Assembly (NCBI RefSeq): GCF_036985505.1
Contig: NZ_BTGQ01000002.1
Location: 62,001-126,000, forward strand
Direction: 5' to 3'
Origin: Croceitalea sp947503285
GTDB lineage: Bacteria > Bacteroidota > Bacteroidia > Flavobacteriales > Flavobacteriaceae
Length of the DNA stretch: 64,000 nt
A model generated the notes under the pieces. It was not told the origin of the DNA and ran no database searches. It saw nothing but the letters and a program-made list of their open reading frames with translations. The first letter of the stretch is position 1; each line of letters begins with the position of its first letter. The position numbers were made by a program, and so were the translations under genes. Positions 26,724 through 36,334 of the stretch are shown in pieces.

Positions 26724-28256
26724 ATGAAAAAACTAAGATTAGTATTAGGTGACCAATTGAACCAACAGCACAGTTGGTTTAAAAATGTGAATGATGACAC
26801 CATATATCTTATGGCCGAAATGCGTCAAGAAACGGATTACGTTAAACATCACATTCAAAAAGTCGTTTGTTTTTTTACCGCGATGAGGGCTTTTTGTGAA
26901 ACGCTATCAAACGAAGGGCATCAATTCATTTACATGCGGATAACCGACAATGAAAATCCGCAGGATTTGGAAAAACTGATTGAAACACATGTCACTCAGG
27001 TCGGCGCTAAGAAATTCGAATACCAACTACCTGATGAATACCGATTGGATGAACAATTGAAACGTATCTGTGCTAAGCTTTCCATAGAAACCGCCGCTGT
27101 TGACACCGAGCACTTTTACACCGAAAGGTATGAGCTTAGGGATTTCTTCAAAGGTAAAAAACAACTTATCATGGAAAGTTTTTACCGTATGATGCGAAAA
27201 AAACATGACATCATGATGGTCAATGGTCAACCTGATGGCGGAAAATGGAACTACGACCATAGCAATCGTAAAAAATGGACTGGAAATCCTGAAATTCCAA
27301 ACGAGCTCAATTTTGAAAAAGACATATCTGAACTGATTTCTGAAATAGAAAGCGCTGGTATCAAGACCTTCGGAAAGGTAAATCAAGAAAAGTTCAATTG
27401 GCCAACTACCCGAGAAGAATGCCTAAAGGTATTGCGCTTTTTTTGCGAGAAATTATTGCTCCATTTTGGGGATTTTCAAGATGCGCTTCATACCGACCAA
27501 AAGTTCTTGTTCCATTCACGACTTTCTTTTGCCATGAACAGCAAAATACTTACCCCGAAAGAAGTGGTCGATACCGTATTGGAGTATTACTACGAACATA
27601 GTGATGACATTGCCATCTCGCAAGTAGAGGGGTTTATACGACAGATTTTAGGATGGCGTGAGTATATGAGGGGTGTCTATTGGAAAGAAATGCCGGAATA
27701 CAAAAAACTCAATAAACTGGATAACACGAATTCAATACCGAATTTCTTTTGGACAGGGGAAACAAAAATGAATTGTTTGAAACATGCCCTAAATCAAAGT
27801 TTAGAAGAATCTTATGCCCACCATATACAACGTCTGATGATCATTGGCAACTACGCCCTATTGACGCAATTACATCCCGATGAGGTAGACGAGTGGTACC
27901 TAGGGGTATATATTGATGCCATAGAATGGGTAGAAATCACCAATACCAGAGGTATGAGCCAATTTGCCGATGGTGGGATCGTAGCCACCAAACCTTATGT
28001 CAGTAGTGCCAACTATATCAATAAAATGGGCAATTATTGTAAGGAATGCCATTACAAACATGCCAAAAAAACCGGGGAAGATGCCTGTCCCTTCAATGCC
28101 CTTTACTGGAATTTTTTAGATGACAAAAAAGACTATTTTAAAAATAACCAACGCATGTCAATGATGCTAAACCTTCTAGGTAAAAAAGATGCAAAAGAAC
28201 TTCATGAATTAAAAGAAAGGGCACAGATGGTCATTTCCAATCCAGACATGTTTTAA
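26724..28256 (+). CDS. FeS-type bacterial cryptochrome/(6-4) photolyase
   Basis: This protein of about 510 aa is read from the ATG at 26724. It opens with KLRLVLGDQLNQQHSWF, the signature of the PhrB/FeS-BCP class, and carries the cysteines for a [4Fe-4S] cluster near the C-terminus (YCKECHYKHA, then ACPFN, plus an upstream NCLKHALN). The FAD-binding region has QVEGFIRQILGWREYMRG and NTRGMSQFADGG. PhrB repairs (6-4) photoproducts; relatives such as CryB also regulate photosynthesis genes. Its place behind a DASH cryptochrome suggests joint light-induced DNA repair. A bidirectional terminator follows. Confidence 0.94.
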   Translation: MKKLRLVLGDQLNQQHSWFKNVNDDTIYLMAEMRQETDYVKHHIQKVVCFFTAMRAFCETLSNEGHQFIYMRITDNENPQDLEKLIETHVTQVGAKKFEYQLPDEYRLDEQLKRICAKLSIETAAVDTEHFYTERYELRDFFKGKKQLIMESFYRMMRKKHDIMMVNGQPDGGKWNYDHSNRKKWTGNPEIPNELNFEKDISELISEIESAGIKTFGKVNQEKFNWPTTREECLKVLRFFCEKLLLHFGDFQDALHTDQKFLFHSRLSFAMNSKILTPKEVVDTVLEYYYEHSDDIAISQVEGFIRQILGWREYMRGVYWKEMPEYKKLNKLDNTNSIPNFFWTGETKMNCLKHALNQSLEESYAHHIQRLMIIGNYALLTQLHPDEVDEWYLGVYIDAIEWVEITNTRGMSQFADGGIVATKPYVSSANYINKMGNYCKECHYKHAKKTGEDACPFNALYWNFLDDKKDYFKNNQRMSMMLNLLGKKDAKELHELKERAQMVISNPDMF

Positions 28257-28333
28257 ACTTTAAACCAGAAAATCCAAAAAAGCCTTTTTGACCGTATATA
28301 AAAAGAACTATTCCGCGAGAGCGCCTATATATA

Positions 28334-28367
28334 AAAAGTCCTTCACAAGCAATTGCGAAGGACTTTT
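28334..28367. terminator. Bidirectional terminator between the photolyase gene and clpP
   Basis: AAAAGTCCTTC pairs with GAAGGACTTTT around a 12-nt loop. The A and T runs at the two ends can serve both converging transcripts. Confidence 0.8.
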
Positions 28368-28388
28368 GATTTTAAGCCATTAGTGTTA

Positions 28389-28937
28389 TTATTTCAATAT
28401 GCCATCGACAATTCCATATTCAAGGGATTCCTCGGCCCCCATCCAGTAATCACGGTCAAAATCCTTCATGACCTTTTCAAAATCCTGCCCACAATTATCT
28501 GCCAAGATTCGGGCACCCAATTCTTTTGTTTTAATGATTTCTTTTGCTTGAATTTCAATATTTGAAGCTTGACCTTGGGCACCACCACTAGGTTGATGGA
28601 TCATAACCCTGGCGTGGGGTTGTATAAAACGTCTTCCTTTTTCACCAACAGACAATAAAATCGATCCCATGGAGGCGGCCAAACCGGAACATACCGTTGA
28701 AACCGGGCTTTTTATTTGTTTTATCGTATCATATATCGCAAAACCTGAAGTCACATAACCCCCGGGGCTATTAATGATCAATTGGATCTCTTTATCGTTT
28801 TGCAGATCAAGGTACATCAATCGGTCAATTACATGTTTGGCAGATTCATCATTTACCATACCCCATAAAAAAACCTTTCTCTCTTCAAGTAGCTTTTCTT
28901 GTATTACCTCTTGTACTTTTCCTTTTTTTGAGCTCAT
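28389..28937 (-). CDS. clpP: ATP-dependent Clp protease proteolytic subunit
   Basis: This 182-aa ClpP-family serine peptidase forms barrel-shaped heptamers docked by ClpX or ClpA/C. The catalytic Ser89 is in GLAASMGS and His114 in VMIHQPSGG; the Asp is in RDYWMGAEE near 163. NSPGGYVTSG and YDTIKQIKSPV are family standards. It is shorter at the N-terminus than the usual ClpP and may be a second paralogue; the other copy is not in this window, nor is clpX. TAATTTTG at 28960-28967 on the minus strand may be the -7 box. Confidence 0.92.
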   Translation of the reverse strand: MSSKKGKVQEVIQEKLLEERKVFLWGMVNDESAKHVIDRLMYLDLQNDKEIQLIINSPGGYVTSGFAIYDTIKQIKSPVSTVCSGLAASMGSILLSVGEKGRRFIQPHARVMIHQPSGGAQGQASNIEIQAKEIIKTKELGARILADNCGQDFEKVMKDFDRDYWMGAEESLEYGIVDGILK

Positions 28938-28959
28938 TGTTTCTTTTTATGATAGTATA

Positions 28960-28967
28960 CAAAATTA
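28960..28967 (-). promoter_or_regulatory. Candidate -7 promoter box for clpP
   Basis: On the minus strand this reads TAATTTTG, a TAnnTTTG match 22 bp before the clpP start codon. No TTG is seen at the -33 spacing. Confidence 0.35.
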
Positions 28968-29334
28968 ATCAAATATTCGCTTGAATGATATCCCTGATAA
29001 AGGATGTGGAACAAAACAGTTCCCGTTCCATGATCCAATCGTTACAAGATTACAAAATCCGTTCATTTAATTTACAAAACGTACTGTTTTACAATAGGTT
29101 ACATATATCGACAAAAGATGTGCGTTCATCCATTTCAAGGTTAATAATCGATTAAAACAACACTAACAACGTAAAATTTTAGCCTGTTGGGCGATTGACG
29201 GTACTTTTACCCTGTAATTGAACCCAAATCAATTCAACACGAAATCCAAACTTGGCCTAACCCTTCTTATCATCGGTAGTGATGTTGATTTGACTAGGTC
29301 AGAAAAGATTAATTGAATATCAAAATCTTGACCT
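28968..29334. other. AT-rich intergenic region, no gene seen
   Basis: About 370 bases lie between the divergent clpP and T9SS-substrate genes. No open frame of coding character, tRNA or strong hairpin was found. It presumably holds the promoter of the 29335 gene, but no clear TTG/TAnnTTTG pair could be placed. Confidence 0.4.
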
Positions 29335-32235
29335 ATGAAGCTAGTAATTACTTCTGCTTTTAAAAAAGCTTTCCTAGTTATCTTATGTATCGGTGCTCTT
29401 TTAAGTGGCAATCAAACATTTTCTCAAGCAAACTCGGTTAGAACCGGGGTTACCTTTACTTGGTCAGATACGCAAGCAACCATAAATGATCCCGCTACGA
29501 TACGATCTGTTGAAATTAATGGTGACGTATACAGTACATTTGTTGTTCCGACGACTTATGAATTAACACGGTTAGGACCAGGAGGACATGATGGGAATCA
29601 CATTTTACAAAACGGTTCACAAATCATAGGAAGTAGTAATGATCCTTCTTGGAACACCCTTGCAATTGATGCCTACCAATCCCTCAATCTGAACCATTAT
29701 TTCGAATCACAAAGTAATGGTGATAATTTTTGCAATAACTATGGGGCGATTACAACTACAAATACACAAATTCAAACCATAACATATGCTCCGGGAATTC
29801 CTTCCAATCCAGATGGAATTCTTGCGGTCACCGAAAGAGGTGGGAACAACTGTTTTTATATCGAGGTTTGGGGTATTCCTGTTGGAGGTGGTCCGGAACA
29901 ACAGTTGGGTCAAACTTTTGTTAGAAATGAGACAAACCTTGTTGGGGTGCTCCCTCCTGCTCCGCCAACTGCGAATTCCGATTATTGGAGTAGTGGCAGG
30001 AACAATGATAGTGGACAAATAATCGGTGTAGCACTTTATCAACTTTCAGAGCTTGCACCAGTCGGTTCGACAATTACATCAATAAGGTACTATGCCGCAA
30101 CGAATGACAATGGGGATGGAAAATTCTTTTTGATGCAAACCTATGCGCAAGACGATTCTTTCAATCCTGATTTTAACGAAGTGTTTAATGGGAATGCTGG
30201 TGCGAATGACAACGTACCAGTCGGTTCTACGTACAGCTATTACACAAGTGCCAATCCATTAAACGGAACTGTGGTCGTTAATACGGATGGAACATTTACG
30301 TATACCCCAAATCCTGGATTTACCGGAACCGATTCTTTTGAAATACAGGTTTGTCTTCCAGCACCCAATCAAAGGGTCTGCGATACCTCAATAGTTACCC
30401 TAAACGTAAAATCGGGCGTTGTTATTGATGATTCCATTGCCGGTGAAGGAGATGATTTAACCTATACCATTAGTATCAATGACCCTATAAACGAAGATGT
30501 GGCATTTGACATCACGTATACCAACAACTCCACCACTAATTCCGATTATAGCGGTCCTTCAAATGTAATCTTACCTGCAAACGCTTCTTCCGTAAGCTTT
30601 GATGTACGAGCCATAGATGATTCCCTAATAGAACCAACTGAAACATTTGCGGTGACCATTGTTGACGCTTCCAATACCGTAACCATAATAGATGCAAATG
30701 CAAACGGCACCATCAATGATAACGATGGTAACGAAGGATGGCCTGACGACATGACCCTCGAAGCATGTGATACCATTCCTTCTCCCGCAAATATTACATC
30801 AACCAGTACCTGTGCGATTGCAGTTGACCTCAATGAAATCATTGAAGGTCAAGATGACGAATGTGCTACGGAATATACGATCACACGGGTTTGGACAATT
30901 ACCGATTGTGTGGGTAATGTGCGTACACATACTCAAGTAATCACTATCGAAGATACCATTGCCCCAACCTTTGTAGAAACCTTACCGGTCGATGTAACCG
31001 TTTCATGCGACAATGTACCCGAAGCCAATGTACTAACTGCGGTTGATAGTTGTGAACCAGACATGGTAGTCGATTTTGAAGAAACCATTACAGGTCAAGA
31101 TGGCTCCTGTCCGAATGAATATACCATCGTAAGAACATGGACGGTATCTGATTGCGCGGGCAACTCCACTTCACATACCCAAACCATAATCGTTGAGGAT
31201 ACCGAAGCACCGATTTTTGTTGAAGAACTTCCAGAAAGCATGACCGTACTGTGTAACGAAGTACCTGATGCCGTTACTTTGACTGCTGTTGATAATTGTG
31301 ACCCCAACATCGAGGTGGTCTTTGATGAGGTAATTACCAATGACACCAATTGTATTGACGGCTATACCATTACCCGTACTTGGTCAACGTCTGATTGTGC
31401 GGGCAATACCGTTTCACATACACAAATAATCACCATAAAGCCTACAGGTCCTATTATGGCAAGTCCGTTTGAAGAAGAGGTCACCATACTTTGTGATGAT
31501 GAACTCCCAGAAGTTCCAGATTTGACATTCACGGGGGGGTGTGGTAATTACGATGTTGTATTCAATGAAGAAACGGAGTTCTCTAATGATACCGATGACT
31601 ATATGGTAATCCGCACTTGGGATGTTACGGATTCATGTGGAAATACTGCTTCTTTCCAACAAATTATTTTTGTGTTACAACCACAATTGAAGGAGGTGTT
31701 CATTGATATCTGTGTAGAAGATGAACCTATTGACCTACTCAATTACCTTCCTGTGGGATTTGACCGTAATGGTACATTCGAATCAGAACTTGATACTATT
31801 TTTCTAAATCATACTACTTTCGTGCCTTATGGTCTTGAAACAGGTGAGTACAAGGTCATGTATTCTTCAACGGAAGGTTCTTGTAAATACTATGTGGATT
31901 TCTATATTACCGTAAATAAAGATTGTGTACCCTGTAATCGCGATGAAATCAAGGTATCGGAAGCCGTAACCGTAAATGGTGATGGCATCAATGACTTTTT
32001 TGAAATCAAGGGAGTGGAATATTGTGGCTTTACTTTTGATGTTATGATATTCAATCGATGGGGTGATAAGGTGTTTGAAGCAAAAGATTACCAAAATGAT
32101 TGGGGAGGTTTTGCCCCTAGCAATGCAGTCGGTAACTCAGGACTTCTACCATCTGGAACCTACTATTACGTTCTAAATATAAACGGTTCTGATTTTAAAC
32201 CACTTAACGGATATATTTACCTCGGAACGGAGTAA
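29335..32235 (+). CDS. T9SS-secreted multidomain surface protein (type B sorting domain)
   Basis: The protein has 966 aa. Order: signal peptide (FLVILCIGALLSGNQTFSQ); an N-terminal domain of about 250 aa of unknown type; a cadherin-like/tandem-95 type domain (about 280-355; GTFTYTPNPGFTGTDSFE); a Calx-beta-like domain (about 360-465; AGEGDDLTYTISI and DDSLIEPTETFAVTI); four Cys-containing HYR-like repeats of about 80 aa (about 470-785; DCAGNSTSHTQTI type); and a C-terminal gliding-motility/CHU_C domain (VNGDGINDFFEI to the terminal GYIYLG). The last is the T9SS type B signal for export and surface attachment. It heads the cassette with a PorP/SprF protein and an OmpA protein. Adhesion is a reasonable inference. 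Confidence 0.9.
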   Translation: MKLVITSAFKKAFLVILCIGALLSGNQTFSQANSVRTGVTFTWSDTQATINDPATIRSVEINGDVYSTFVVPTTYELTRLGPGGHDGNHILQNGSQIIGSSNDPSWNTLAIDAYQSLNLNHYFESQSNGDNFCNNYGAITTTNTQIQTITYAPGIPSNPDGILAVTERGGNNCFYIEVWGIPVGGGPEQQLGQTFVRNETNLVGVLPPAPPTANSDYWSSGRNNDSGQIIGVALYQLSELAPVGSTITSIRYYAATNDNGDGKFFLMQTYAQDDSFNPDFNEVFNGNAGANDNVPVGSTYSYYTSANPLNGTVVVNTDGTFTYTPNPGFTGTDSFEIQVCLPAPNQRVCDTSIVTLNVKSGVVIDDSIAGEGDDLTYTISINDPINEDVAFDITYTNNSTTNSDYSGPSNVILPANASSVSFDVRAIDDSLIEPTETFAVTIVDASNTVTIIDANANGTINDNDGNEGWPDDMTLEACDTIPSPANITSTSTCAIAVDLNEIIEGQDDECATEYTITRVWTITDCVGNVRTHTQVITIEDTIAPTFVETLPVDVTVSCDNVPEANVLTAVDSCEPDMVVDFEETITGQDGSCPNEYTIVRTWTVSDCAGNSTSHTQTIIVEDTEAPIFVEELPESMTVLCNEVPDAVTLTAVDNCDPNIEVVFDEVITNDTNCIDGYTITRTWSTSDCAGNTVSHTQIITIKPTGPIMASPFEEEVTILCDDELPEVPDLTFTGGCGNYDVVFNEETEFSNDTDDYMVIRTWDVTDSCGNTASFQQIIFVLQPQLKEVFIDICVEDEPIDLLNYLPVGFDRNGTFESELDTIFLNHTTFVPYGLETGEYKVMYSSTEGSCKYYVDFYITVNKDCVPCNRDEIKVSEAVTVNGDGINDFFEIKGVEYCGFTFDVMIFNRWGDKVFEAKDYQNDWGGFAPSNAVGNSGLLPSGTYYYVLNINGSDFKPLNGYIYLGTE

Positions 32236-32240
32236 TTATA

Positions 32241-32280
32241 AATGAATTGTCTCACGCCAAATGACGTGCGACAATTCATT
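32241..32280 (+). terminator. Strong intercistronic hairpin
   Basis: AATGAATTGTC and GACAATTCATT pair perfectly, extended inward by CACG/CGTG across one mismatch with an 8-nt loop. There is no T run, so it could attenuate transcription or protect the upstream mRNA between the surface-protein gene and the PorP/SprF gene. Confidence 0.55.
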
Positions 32281-32423
32281 CATCTTCCAAAAAAAACACT
32301 TCAACGATTGGAAATTAGTAGAACGAATAAAGGAGTTATTAAACGTCTAAATTATTGGCATCCACAAAGTATTGCTTCCTTTGTTTAGGTATTGTTTCCC
32401 CAAGTTGCAATACCATCAGCGAA

Positions 32424-33353
32424 ATGAAACTTAACCTTAAAGTCATGAAAGCTTTAAATACTTATGCGCTAGTGGCGGCAATGCTTATAACATCCCTTCT
32501 GGGTGCACAACAATTACCGCAGTTTACGCAGTACATGTTCAATACGATTGCTATTAATCCAGCTTATGCGGGTAGCAGGGAAACCATAAACCTTACTGCC
32601 TTACACCGAAACCAGTGGGCAGGTTTGGATGGCAATCCCGTAACAAGTACATTTTCATTCCACACCCCTTTAAACAATGAAAAAATCGGATTGGGCCTTT
32701 CTTACATTACCGACCAATTGGGTTTTGAAAGCACTAATTATGTATATGGTGATTTTTCTTATACCGTTCCCATTTCCTTTGAAGCAAAGTTATCTTTTGG
32801 ATTAAAAGGAGGTTTTACGAATTACAATCTTGAAAACCCCGATGTAAACGACCCTTTCTTCAATGCCAACTTTAACAATTGGAGACCAAATTTTGGAGCA
32901 GGGGTATATGTAACTACGAATAGATGGTATGCCGGTATCTCTTCACCGAGAATAGTAAACGCAGATTTGAACGAGGGAGAGTTTCAAGCACTCGAAAGAA
33001 TAAGTTATTATGGTATCGGTGGTCTGGTACTCGATTTATCATTGGATATCAAGTTTCGCCCCTCCATTATTACCAAGTTCACCAATGGGGCCCCAGCTAC
33101 TTACGATGTGACCGCTGGCTTTTTATTCTATGAAAAATTCTGGGCCGGAACCTCATACCGTTTTAACGATGCCTCTAATTTTGGCGCTTATCTAGATTAT
33201 CAAGTAACCAAAGACATCAGATTAGGATACGCCTATGATTTACCAACCGGGAATATAAGGCCCTACACCGGGGGAACCCACGAGGTCATCTTGATTTTTG
33301 AACCAAGAATGGTCAAAAAGACCGATTTATATAAATCACCTAGATATTTTTAA
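32424..33353 (+). CDS. PorP/SprF-family T9SS outer-membrane protein
   Basis: About 309 aa are read from the ATG at 32424; 32445 is an equally good ATG (MKALNTYALVAAML), and a TTG at 32355 is open but unlikely. A signal peptide ends at LLGAQQ. It is followed by the PorP/SprF start LPQFTQYMFNTIAINPAYAG and a beta-barrel rich in aromatic strands (FSFHTPLNNEKIGLGLSY, SFGLKGGFTNY). Such proteins act with type B T9SS substrates, as SprF does with SprB in Flavobacterium, for export or attachment of one partner. That partner is most likely the 966-aa protein just upstream. The OmpA gene starts 9 bp later. Confidence 0.92.
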   Translation: MKLNLKVMKALNTYALVAAMLITSLLGAQQLPQFTQYMFNTIAINPAYAGSRETINLTALHRNQWAGLDGNPVTSTFSFHTPLNNEKIGLGLSYITDQLGFESTNYVYGDFSYTVPISFEAKLSFGLKGGFTNYNLENPDVNDPFFNANFNNWRPNFGAGVYVTTNRWYAGISSPRIVNADLNEGEFQALERISYYGIGGLVLDLSLDIKFRPSIITKFTNGAPATYDVTAGFLFYEKFWAGTSYRFNDASNFGAYLDYQVTKDIRLGYAYDLPTGNIRPYTGGTHEVILIFEPRMVKKTDLYKSPRYF

Positions 33354-33362
33354 AACGACATT

Positions 33363-35345
33363 ATGAAATCAAAGAATATCTTCCTTGCCACATTGACCTT
33401 AGTACTATCTCATGCCGTTGCTTTGGCGCAATCAGATAGGCATCAAGAAGCCGATGAACTCTTTAATAAATTTGCCTACGCCAAAGCGATTCCGAAGTAC
33501 GAGCAAATGGTGGTTGATGGGCACAATGAAAGTCATGCATTTCAGCGATTGGCAGAGTGCTACCTGTTATTGAGGGATTTTGAAAAATCAATACCGTACT
33601 TCAAAAGGTTTATTGAGCATAGCGATACCCCTACCAACTTTTATTTTAAATATGCCATGGCCCTTAAAAGCTCTGGTGAAGAAAAAGAGGCATTAAAATG
33701 GTTAAAGAAATACAAAAAGTACCATAAAAATGACTCGAGGATAAAACAGTTTTTAAAAGATGGAAACTTAGCTTCCATTGTATTCAATAGTAGGGAACGT
33801 TATGAGGTCGAACCAGTAAGCTTCAATACGGAATACAGCGAATTCGGCACTTTTCTACATGAGGGTAAGCTTTATTTCAGTTCAAGTAGAAAAAACGGTA
33901 AAAATGACAAGTTGTATGACTGGAACAATGAACCTTGGTTAGATATTTACTACGTACCCGAAGGAAACACAATCGCAACACCAAAAAAATTTGAAGGGGA
34001 AGTAAATTCGAAATATCATGAAAGCTCCTTGGTTTTCTCGACCGATTATAAAAATGATACTGTAATCTATTTTACCAGAAATAATTATTTTCAGAATAAA
34101 GAAGGATTCCATACCAAGAAAAAAGAGGACAAAGAAGTTGAAAACCTCAACAATCTGAAGATTTACAAAGCAGAAAGAATAAATGGCGAATGGAAGGTTA
34201 CGCGTAATTTAAAGACCAATGCAGATCACTATTCTACGGGCCACCCTTCAATAAATACAGAAAGAACCCTATTGTTTTTTGCATCCGATCGCCCAGGAGG
34301 TTATGGGGGGACTGACATTTATTATAGCAAAATACACCCTAGGGGTGGTATTGGGCAACCTGTTAATGCAGGTCCGATAGTCAACACTTCCGGAAATGAG
34401 ATGTTTCCTTATGTCAATAATGAAGGACAATTATTTTTCTCTTCAGATGGACACTTGGGGTTCGGACAATTGGACGTCTTTGCCACTGTGGCAGATTCTA
34501 CTGGGCAAATAAAAGAAGTGGTTAACCTTGGTAAACCATTGAATAGTGAAAAAGATGATTTCGGGTATTATGCCTTAGATAATGGAATAGATGGTTATGT
34601 AAGTTCGAACCGAAAAGGTGGAAAAGGTAGCGATGATATTTACAAATTTAGGTTCATACCTTCTTTAACTGTTGAGGGTGTTGTTACCGATGCGGTTAAT
34701 TTAAAACCACTCGATAGTGTTGAAATCTCGATTTATGATCAAGCAACCGGTGAATTAATGTCAAAAACCACTACTGATAAAAACGGTGAATACCAATTAT
34801 TGATCAATCGAAACAAAAACTATAGAATCGAGGCAGTTCGGCGTACACATCCACATAAAAGTGTCTACTTCAGTACTAAAACAATTGACAGGGCCACCAA
34901 ACTTATCAAACAGGATATTCAATTGGAGCCTGTTCTCGATGTAAAATTATTGGCCGGTCTCAAAAAGATCTATTTTGATTTTAATAACGCAGCCATTAGA
35001 CCTGATGCAGCCCTTGAGCTTAATAAGGTCATAAAACTAATGAAAGAGACCTACCCAGAAATGGTCATAAAATTAGAATCGCATACCGATCCAGTAGGTA
35101 GTCATTCTTATAATGATGAACTATCGGAAAGAAGGGCAAAATCAACTTACGAATACCTTGTAGGTAATGGAATTGCAAAACATCGTATTCTATCATATAA
35201 AGGTTTTGGCAAACGAATGCCGGTAAATGAGTGTAATAGCAAAACGGATTGTCCTCCAGAAGAATTGGAATTGAACCGTAGAACGGAATTTCCGGTAGTT
35301 CAACTCAAAGGAACACTAGTTACCAAGAACAACGTGTCAAAATAA
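33363..35345 (+). CDS. OmpA-family protein with TPR and PD40 repeats
   Basis: The protein has 660 aa. Order: signal peptide (to AVALAQ), TPR-like repeats (about 25-140), a WD40-like PD40 beta-propeller (about 150-430; FFASDRPGGYGGTDIYYS and YVSSNRKGGKGSDDIY), a carboxypeptidase-regulatory-like domain (about 435-520), and a C-terminal OmpA peptidoglycan-binding domain (KIYFDFNNAAIRPDA, ESHTDPVGS, ELSERRA). This is the standard third member of the type B substrate/PorP/OmpA cassette and would tie the surface apparatus to the cell wall. It is co-transcribed with the PorP/SprF gene. Confidence 0.92.
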   Translation: MKSKNIFLATLTLVLSHAVALAQSDRHQEADELFNKFAYAKAIPKYEQMVVDGHNESHAFQRLAECYLLLRDFEKSIPYFKRFIEHSDTPTNFYFKYAMALKSSGEEKEALKWLKKYKKYHKNDSRIKQFLKDGNLASIVFNSRERYEVEPVSFNTEYSEFGTFLHEGKLYFSSSRKNGKNDKLYDWNNEPWLDIYYVPEGNTIATPKKFEGEVNSKYHESSLVFSTDYKNDTVIYFTRNNYFQNKEGFHTKKKEDKEVENLNNLKIYKAERINGEWKVTRNLKTNADHYSTGHPSINTERTLLFFASDRPGGYGGTDIYYSKIHPRGGIGQPVNAGPIVNTSGNEMFPYVNNEGQLFFSSDGHLGFGQLDVFATVADSTGQIKEVVNLGKPLNSEKDDFGYYALDNGIDGYVSSNRKGGKGSDDIYKFRFIPSLTVEGVVTDAVNLKPLDSVEISIYDQATGELMSKTTTDKNGEYQLLINRNKNYRIEAVRRTHPHKSVYFSTKTIDRATKLIKQDIQLEPVLDVKLLAGLKKIYFDFNNAAIRPDAALELNKVIKLMKETYPEMVIKLESHTDPVGSHSYNDELSERRAKSTYEYLVGNGIAKHRILSYKGFGKRMPVNECNSKTDCPPEELELNRRTEFPVVQLKGTLVTKNNVSK

Positions 35346-35415
35346 TGGTCAAAAAGTGTATCCGTAAGGATTTTTATCAAACCTTTTGTCACATCAAGCA
35401 CAGTCAAGATGCGTT

Positions 35416-35478
35416 CAGAATCGAAAAGTCGATATTCTCGACTGAGCCTGTCTGCCGGAAAGGCAGGTTCTAGATGAC
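35416..35478. repeat. Composite palindromic intergenic repeat
   Basis: AGTCGA and TCGACT form one hairpin (35428-35444). GCCTGTCTGCC and GGCAGG form another (about 35446-35467). The unit TCTCGACT...CTAGATGAC echoes the palindrome inside valS at 8034-8062. It lies between convergent OmpA and MscS genes and may serve as terminator or repeat-derived element. Confidence 0.5.
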
Positions 35479-35495
35479 GTTAAAATGCACTCTTT

Positions 35496-36314
35496 TCAAT
35501 TCTTTATATGGATCCTATTCGATACGATCTCGTTGATGGGGATCACTATTTTACCCTTTTTGGTCATTAAGGTCATCGTCATGTTATCAATAGCCTCAAT
35601 GGTTCCCTCTAAGTCACCGATACTAATTTTATCGCCCACCATATAGTTCTTTCGGGTATAGAACATTTTCAGGACATCGGCAAAAACCTCCCTTGAACCT
35701 AGCCCAAAACCAAGGGCTATGGCAAACAAAAAAGCACCCAAGATCATGGTGAAATTGCTGGTAATGATAGCGGTATCAATACCCGCTTGATTTAATGCCG
35801 TAATCGAAACAAAAAAGGTAATCATATAGAACAGTATGCCACTAATAATCTTGGAACCACTAATACCCATTGAATCAAAAAGTGCCAAAACTGCTTTTTT
35901 AACTACTGTAGCCAAATAAAAACCTCCTGCAAAAATCAATATAGCGCTAAGCAAAGTGGGTAAATAACCTAAAATCGAAATAATACCCTCAGATATTGCG
36001 GTAAGTCCAATAACCTCTGCAATGACAATAGTGAAAAATAAGATCAAAAGAATCTTGACCGTCGACAAGGTAATTTTCAATAAATCTATTTTTATTTCTT
36101 TTTCACCAAACAACTTCGCTTCGGTCACTTTATTGGAAAGTGCATCTATTTTAGCTGCCTTTAAAATACGTTTTGACACGAACAATATGATTTTTAGAAG
36201 TAACCATGCAACCACTAAGCCCAAGACGCCAATAATCAATTGGGGCAAAAGCTGCACGACGTTTTCCAACATATCACCGAGACTGTCTGATAGTACTTTT
36301 TTATATTTTTCCAT
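35496..36314 (-). CDS. Small-conductance mechanosensitive channel (MscS family)
   Basis: The protein has 272 aa, with about four to five TM helices. The first (LLPQLIIGVLGLVVAWLLLKI) matches the conserved TM-helix repeat of CmpX-like channels. The pore-lining helix is glycine/alanine rich (ILGAFLFAIALGFGLGSREVF), and the beta domain follows (VGDKISIGDLEGTIEAIDNMTMTL). The long cytoplasmic cage of E. coli MscS is absent, the protein ending after IPINEIVSN. It lies 20 bp downstream of the 62-aa gene and would be co-transcribed with the ECF sigma gene, suggesting osmotic or envelope stress control. Confidence 0.87.
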   Translation of the reverse strand: MEKYKKVLSDSLGDMLENVVQLLPQLIIGVLGLVVAWLLLKIILFVSKRILKAAKIDALSNKVTEAKLFGEKEIKIDLLKITLSTVKILLILFFTIVIAEVIGLTAISEGIISILGYLPTLLSAILIFAGGFYLATVVKKAVLALFDSMGISGSKIISGILFYMITFFVSITALNQAGIDTAIITSNFTMILGAFLFAIALGFGLGSREVFADVLKMFYTRKNYMVGDKISIGDLEGTIEAIDNMTMTLMTKKGKIVIPINEIVSNRIHIKN

Positions 36315-36334
36315 TTTTGTTTGTTTTTATTTGG

